NCBI GenBank assembly: GCA_903891365.1
Contig: CAITEG010000017.1
Location: forward strand, 1-9,553
Direction: 5' to 3'
Source of the DNA: an uncultured bacterium
GTDB taxonomy: Bacteria > Patescibacteriota > Minisyncoccia > Phycocordibacterales > UBA9973
DNA: 9,553 nt
The position numbers and the translations under genes were made by a program. Below the pieces are notes generated by a model, which worked only from the letters and a program-made list of their open reading frames with translations, was not told the DNA's origin and made no database searches. Positions 7,044-9,553 of this stretch are shown here, piece by piece. The first letter of the stretch is position 1; each line of letters opens with the position of its first letter.

Positions 7044-8297
7044 ATGAAAAAAATTATTTTCAGTTCAATTTTTATTGTATTATCTGTCTTCGTTTTTTAT
7101 TCTTACACTTCAGCTCAAACTGAGAGTGAACTTCGTGGTCAGATAGATACAGCTAACTCACAGATAGACCAAATCAATAAAGAGATTGCCGCTTTGTCGA
7201 ACCAGATAGCTATAACTGCTGAGCAGAAGAATACACTCGCCAATGCTATTGCGAGCCTTACTTTACAGAGGAATAAACTCGTAAAAGAAAGAACTCAAAC
7301 AGAAAAGAAGATAGGTATCACCGGTCTTATGATTAAGACTTTAGACAATCAGATTGATACAAAGAATGATGCTTTAAATAAATCACAAGAGTCCCTAGCC
7401 AGTCTTATAAAAAGTTTGCATCAACAAGATGGTTTAACTTTTATGGAAAAATTCTTTTCCGAAAAAGATATAGCTGGTGCTAGCCGTCTATACAACGATA
7501 CGATGAGTTTAAATGAGGGTATTAAGAATCATATCGATGATGTGAATAAACAAAAAGCAGATCTAACTGTATCCAAAACTAAAAAAGAAGAAGAGAAAAC
7601 AACTCTTACTACGCTCAAGAATACTCTTGTCGCTAAAGAGCAAGAGATTGCTGCTACTAAAAAAGAAAAAGATAGTCTACTTGTAGCTACAAAGAATAAA
7701 GAAACTGAATATCAAAAAATGCTTGCTGAACAATTAAAGAGAAAAGTCGCCTTTGAAAAGTCTATCGAGGATTATGAATCACAACTTCAGTTTATATTAA
7801 ATCCAAACTCTATTCCTAAAGCAGGATCGAGCCCTCTATCTTGGCCACTTAACAGTATAGTAGTGACTTCTCCTTATGGCTCAAGATGGGGTAAATTCCA
7901 TTATGGAGTAGACTTTCGAGCTAAAGTAGGTAGTCCTGTGAAAGCTATGGCTACAGGGACTGTAATGGGTACAGGGGATACAGATATATCTTGTAAAGGA
8001 GCCTCTTTTGGTAAATGGGTTTTCATAAAGTATAACAATGGGCTCTCTAGTACTTATGGCCACTTATCAGAAATAGATGCGACCGTAGGACAGAAAGTAA
8101 TAGCAGGGGATGTCGTAGCACATTCTGGAAATACAGGTTCATCTACTGGTCCACACTTACATGTATCTGTATATGCTTCAGGTGGAGTAAATGTAGCAAC
8201 AGTTCCAAGTAAAGCTTGTAATGGTAAAATCTTCACCCAGCCTATCGCTGCTCTTAGTTCTTATCTAAACCCAAGTCTTTATCTACCGAAGTTGTAA
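7044..8297 (+). CDS. Exported coiled-coil M23 (LytM) peptidoglycan endopeptidase, EnvC-like
   Basis: The 417-residue product (from ATG 7044) has a signal peptide with KK, a hydrophobic core and a likely cleavage after TSA before QTESE. A long coiled-coil (about 30-255), rich in Gln, Lys, Glu and Asn, is followed by a C-terminal M23 domain (about 268-395). The zinc and catalytic residues look intact: HYGVD (His286, Asp290), YGHLS (His340) and GPHLH (His371, His373), so it should be an active endopeptidase, unlike the degenerate amidase activator EnvC of E. coli. Cys317 and Cys392 are the only two cysteines in the mature region and may form a disulfide. The architecture suggests wall remodelling at division, which suits the ftsW/murG context. 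GTG 7038 would add two residues; the ATG gives the normal MKK start. An intrinsic terminator follows. Confidence 0.9.
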   Translation: MKKIIFSSIFIVLSVFVFYSYTSAQTESELRGQIDTANSQIDQINKEIAALSNQIAITAEQKNTLANAIASLTLQRNKLVKERTQTEKKIGITGLMIKTLDNQIDTKNDALNKSQESLASLIKSLHQQDGLTFMEKFFSEKDIAGASRLYNDTMSLNEGIKNHIDDVNKQKADLTVSKTKKEEEKTTLTTLKNTLVAKEQEIAATKKEKDSLLVATKNKETEYQKMLAEQLKRKVAFEKSIEDYESQLQFILNPNSIPKAGSSPLSWPLNSIVVTSPYGSRWGKFHYGVDFRAKVGSPVKAMATGTVMGTGDTDISCKGASFGKWVFIKYNNGLSSTYGHLSEIDATVGQKVIAGDVVAHSGNTGSSTGPHLHVSVYASGGVNVATVPSKACNGKIFTQPIAALSSYLNPSLYLPKL

Positions 8298-8299
8298 AA

Positions 8300-8331
8300 A
8301 AAGTCGCCTCTCATTTCTGATTGGCGACTTT
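8300..8331. terminator. Bidirectional intrinsic terminator between convergent genes
   Basis: A perfect 9-bp stem, AAAGTCGCC (8300-8308) with GGCGACTTT (8323-8331), encloses a 14-base loop directly after the M23 stop. On the minus strand the stem runs into a tract of seven T residues, a strong terminator for the gene ending at 8336. On the plus strand the stem is followed by TAAAATTATTTT-like sequence, a weaker T tract, but the placement right after the stop fits termination of the M23 transcript too. Confidence 0.8.
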
Positions 8332-8335
8332 AAAA

Positions 8336-8929
8336 TTATTTTGATGGCAACGGTATAACATTTCTGTATAACTCACTTAACTCTAAAAGAGCATCATAAA
8401 AAACAGAAATATTTTCGTAGCTATCTTTGCACCATTTTTCAAAAGTAATATCAGTTCTTTCTCCGGATCTACTTTGGCGCTTTACTGTACCGTCTGATTT
8501 AAGAGTAAACAGGGCAGCATCGTGGTCATAATCTGCATTAATAAAATCGGCGAGATTAGATAATACTTCAATGTCCAATAAATCGTCCTTGTCACAATTA
8601 TTTGCATAGATAACTGAAGGTACTGATAGAATAAGATCCATCCATTCTTCAATTTTTTCTGCTATGTCATCCCTAGAGTTCATAGCATGTGCATACGATA
8701 ATACTTTTTTGGGCAATTTGGGAATTTCTTCTTTGCGAAGCAGTTTTTTTAAAGCCTCAAGCCAGTAATCTCCATTTTCTCCTGATAAATTATCAAGAAG
8801 GTTGTTTAATGGTCCCCGAGCTTCGGAGAGCATTAAGCCAGTGTGTTTTTTACTCATTTTACAGTGGTTTTTGTTAAAGAATTTGCGAGCGATCAAAATT
8901 GAAATATATAGCTCATATTCGTATTTCAT
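8336..8929 (-). CDS. Hypothetical protein with a WLEALKKLLRK motif, uncharacterised
   Basis: I do not recognise a function. From ATG at 8929 the product has 197 residues, no signal peptide and no clear membrane segment, and is acidic in its middle. The best mark is near residues 38-58: NLLDNLSGENGDYWLEALKK followed by LLRKEE. I recall closely similar segments at the start of many hypothetical proteins in Candidate Phyla Radiation genomes, so this may be a lineage-specific module followed by a variable part. The rest (DIEVLSNLADFINADYDHDA, TLKSDGTVKRQSRSGERTDI, C-terminal LLELSELYRN) gives no known motif. The start is set by a strong promoter ending 4 bases upstream; a TTG at 8962 is the -35 box itself, and an internal ATG at 8857 (MSKKHTG) is an alternative that would remove 24 residues. 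Transcribed towards the M23 gene, with a good terminator. Confidence 0.7.
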   Translation of the reverse strand: MKYEYELYISILIARKFFNKNHCKMSKKHTGLMLSEARGPLNNLLDNLSGENGDYWLEALKKLLRKEEIPKLPKKVLSYAHAMNSRDDIAEKIEEWMDLILSVPSVIYANNCDKDDLLDIEVLSNLADFINADYDHDAALFTLKSDGTVKRQSRSGERTDITFEKWCKDSYENISVFYDALLELSELYRNVIPLPSK

Positions 8930-8933
8930 TATA

Positions 8934-8962
8934 ATATTAACATAATATATCAAAAATGTCAA
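8934..8962 (-). promoter_or_regulatory. Strong promoter of the minus-strand hypothetical gene
   Basis: Read on the minus strand: perfect -35 TTGACA (8962-8957), a 17-base spacer ending in TGT (8942-8940), and -10 TAATAT (8939-8934). Only 4 bases separate the -10 from the ATG at 8929, so the predicted transcription start lies at the start codon or within its first bases. This is the best promoter in the window and points to leaderless translation. Confidence 0.75.
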
Positions 8963-8965
8963 TCA

Positions 8966-9060
8966 GTGGGGACGTGATTACACTTCTCGAACCTTACAGG
9001 TTCAGTACACCTTTTCCATTCGTGAATACACTCATACGGAAAAGGTCTTCGACGCCCCAC
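8966..9060. other. Three-armed inverted-repeat structure, possible small RNA or cruciform
   Basis: The outer stem pairs GTGGGG (8966-8971) plus CGT (8973-8975) with ACG (9052-9054) plus CCCCAC (9055-9060), leaving one bulged A. Inside it are a 5-bp hairpin, GAACC/GGTTC (8989-8993 with 8999-9003), and a perfect 9-bp hairpin, ACCTTTTCC/GGAAAAGGT (9009-9017 with 9038-9046), whose 20-base loop can pair further. All arms pair on either strand. It lies between two genes and has no plausible protein. A TATAAT at 8930-8935 on the plus strand could drive it. I cannot match it to SRP RNA, tmRNA, RNase P RNA or a known riboswitch. The structure is seen; its transcription is not shown. Confidence 0.45.
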
Positions 9061-9064
9061 CTCG
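9048..9064. repeat. Inverted copy of the tRNA-Leu 3' end
   Basis: The 17 bases TTCGACGCCCCACCTCG match, in the opposite orientation, the T-loop, T-stem and part of the acceptor stem of the minus-strand tRNA-Leu (9139-9154) with a single inserted base. The two arms are 74 bases apart and enclose two further hairpins. A copy this exact in so short a distance is unlikely by chance. Confidence 0.6.
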
Positions 9065-9085
9065 CAAATAAAGCAGTTTATTTGC
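9064..9085. repeat. Perfect 9-bp hairpin
   Basis: GCAAATAAA (9064-9072) and TTTATTTGC (9077-9085) flank the loop GCAG. There is no T tract after it on either strand, so it is not a classical intrinsic terminator, although it lies downstream of the tRNA terminator and could be part of the same transcript-end structure. Confidence 0.6.
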
Positions 9086-9092
9086 TTCGGGT

Positions 9093-9135
9093 ACAAAATA
9101 AAAAACCAAGACTTTCGTCTGGTTATTTATTTTGT
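9093..9135 (-). terminator. Intrinsic terminator of tRNA-Leu
   Basis: On the minus strand, directly after the tRNA, a stem of about 19 bp with few mismatches (9135-9117 with 9112-9093) closes a GAAA loop (9116-9113). Its core CCAGAC/GTCTTGG is followed by TTTTTT and then ATTTTG, a good intrinsic terminator. The outer stem reaches back to the tRNA discriminator base at 9135 and, with one mismatch, into the acceptor strand. Confidence 0.75.
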
Positions 9136-9216
9136 GCCCGAGGTGGGGGTCGAACCCACATCCCTTACGAGACACGATTTTAAGTCGTGCGCGTATACCA
9201 ATTCCGCCACTCGGGC
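9135..9216 (-). tRNA. tRNA-Leu (anticodon UAA)
   Basis: An 82-base class II tRNA on the minus strand. Acceptor stem GCCCGAG (9216-9210) pairs with CTCGGGC (9142-9136), with discriminator A at 9135. The anticodon stem CACGA/TCGTG encloses CTTAAAA, giving anticodon TAA (9182-9180), which reads UUA and by wobble UUG. The long variable arm TCTC-GTAA-GGGA is typical of leucine tRNAs, and the T arm is GTGGG-TTCGACC-CCCAC. The 3' CCA is not encoded (the sequence continues CAAAA), so a CCA-adding enzyme is required. It is divergent from gatB and ends in its own terminator. Confidence 0.95.
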
Positions 9217-9245
9217 AAATGAAAACCGACACTCTTACAGCTAAT

Positions 9246-9274
9246 ATAATCGCACAATTTTCAAAATTTTACAA
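9246..9274 (-). promoter_or_regulatory. Likely tRNA-Leu promoter
   Basis: On the minus strand TTGTAA (9274-9269), a 17-base spacer ending in TGC (9254-9252), and GATTAT (9251-9246) form an extended -10 promoter with the same layout as the one of the minus-strand hypothetical gene. TATATT (9248-9243) is an overlapping alternative -10. Transcription would start roughly 20 bases before the mature tRNA 5' end at 9216. Confidence 0.5.
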
Positions 9275-9287
9275 ATTTTGCTATACT
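9258..9287 (+). promoter_or_regulatory. gatB promoter, predicted leaderless
   Basis: An extended -10 (TG, C, TATACT; 9279-9287) with a partial -35 TTTTCA (9258-9263, 4 of 6) at an 18-base spacing to the hexamer. Six bases separate the hexamer from the gatB ATG, so the expected start site is the A of ATG at 9294. A second TATAAT at 9245-9250 could give a longer leader. No Shine-Dalgarno sequence is present. This promoter overlaps the divergent tRNA-Leu promoter. Confidence 0.6.
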
Positions 9288-9293
9288 CCTTAT

Positions 9294-9553
9294 ATGTCCA
9301 AACAATATTATACTACTATCGGGCTTGAGATTCACGCCGAATTAAATACTAATTCTAAAATGTTTTGTGGTTGCAAGAATGACCCAGACGAAGCTAAGCC
9401 AAACGTAAATATCTGCCCAGTCTGTATGGCGCACCCTGGCACCTTGCCTGTTATCAATAAAAAGGCCGTAGAAAGCGTCATCAAAGTAGGACTTGCTCTC
9501 GGCTCAAAAATTGCCGACTTTACTGAGTTTGATCGCAAGAATTATTTCTACCC
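9294..9553 (+). CDS. gatB: Aspartyl/glutamyl-tRNA amidotransferase subunit B (5' part)
   Basis: The first 86 residues are present; the gene runs off the right edge. GatB is the tRNA-binding and kinase-like subunit of GatCAB, which converts Glu-tRNA-Gln (and Asp-tRNA-Asn) to the amidated form. The family opening TIGLEIHAELNTNSKMFC (8-25), the zinc cysteines in a CxC (25, 27) and CPVC (41-44) arrangement, HPGTLPVINKKAVE (47-60) and FDRKNYFYP at the edge are all diagnostic. The ATG at 9294 abuts an extended -10. gatA and gatC are not in the window. Its presence supports a non-discriminating role for the upstream GluRS. Confidence 0.95.
   Translation, partial: MSKQYYTTIGLEIHAELNTNSKMFCGCKNDPDEAKPNVNICPVCMAHPGTLPVINKKAVESVIKVGLALGSKIADFTEFDRKNYFY

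Noticed and set aside
8957..8962. TTG start for the minus-strand hypothetical gene adding eleven residues
   Set aside because: The TTG is the first half of a perfect -35 TTGACA, so it would not be within the transcript.
8966..9060. SRP RNA, tmRNA or a second tRNA
   Set aside because: No GGUCAGG/GGAA-type SRP tetraloop motif, no tmRNA tag region, and no T-stem that pairs around TTCGACG; a cloverleaf cannot be built on either strand.
8956..9183. 75-codon plus-strand open frame ending in GGGRTHIPYETRF
   Set aside because: It crosses the structured region and the antisense of the tRNA-Leu terminator and T-arm; the GGGRTH ending is the usual spurious translation of tRNA sequence. No ribosome binding site.
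9048..9216. Integrase attachment site at the tRNA-Leu 3' end
   Set aside because: The repeated tRNA 3' segment is inverted and only 74 bases away; integration would leave a direct repeat, and no integrase or element is seen.
9032..9232. Minus-strand open frame over the tRNA
   Set aside because: It is translation of the tRNA-Leu gene and its terminator, not a protein gene.
1..9553. Reassigned UGA codon (as in Gracilibacteria/SR1), suggested by the lack of TGA stops
   Set aside because: Ten stops are eight TAA and two TAG, but none of the long genes has an in-frame TGA, which recoding would produce. The bias fits AT-rich composition.
1..9553. CRISPR array, insertion sequence or phage genes
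   Set aside because: No direct-repeat array, transposase, integrase or phage structural gene was found on either strand.

Overview
The window reads as an AT-rich bacterial chromosome segment, most likely from a Candidate Phyla Radiation (Patescibacteria, Parcubacteria-like) genome. This rests on lineage-flavoured variants of core proteins (MraY with MGESG, GluRS with KLGKR, MurG with HESD), an almost complete lack of Shine-Dalgarno sequences, many promoters lying directly against start codons, and an uncharacterised protein carrying a tryptophan-centred motif that I remember from such genomes. The taxonomic call is inference. All ten visible stop codons are TAA or TAG, and the long genes contain no in-frame TGA, so UGA is not read as an amino acid.

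Layout: positions 1-8297 are a tight same-strand block. It holds the 3' end of an unidentified gene, a PepE-like S51 hydrolase, scpA and scpB (condensin partners of SMC), mraY, ftsW and murG (lipid II synthesis and septal glycan polymerisation), gltX (glutamyl-tRNA synthetase) and an exported coiled-coil M23 peptidase of the EnvC type. Gaps are mostly under 40 bases. scpB overlaps mraY by 8 bases, and murG ends inside the spacing of the gltX ribosome binding site. Internal promoters before pepE, murG and the M23 gene suggest several overlapping transcripts rather than one operon. An intrinsic terminator at about 8300 separates this block from a convergent minus-strand gene of unknown function.

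The stretch from 8930 to 9293 has no credible protein gene but is dense in structure. From left to right it holds the promoter of the unknown gene, a three-armed potential RNA or cruciform (8966-9060), a perfect 9-bp hairpin, the terminator of a minus-strand tRNA-Leu(UAA), the tRNA itself, and a divergent promoter region for the tRNA and gatB. Part of this region is an inverted copy of the tRNA 3' end. The window ends inside gatB.

Together the genes cover chromosome segregation, the membrane steps of peptidoglycan synthesis, wall remodelling at division, and Glu/Gln-tRNA formation (GluRS plus GatCAB). The protein-coding part is ordinary core genome. The parts most worth a second look are the pattern of leaderless promoters and the inverted-repeat-rich RNA region beside tRNA-Leu.
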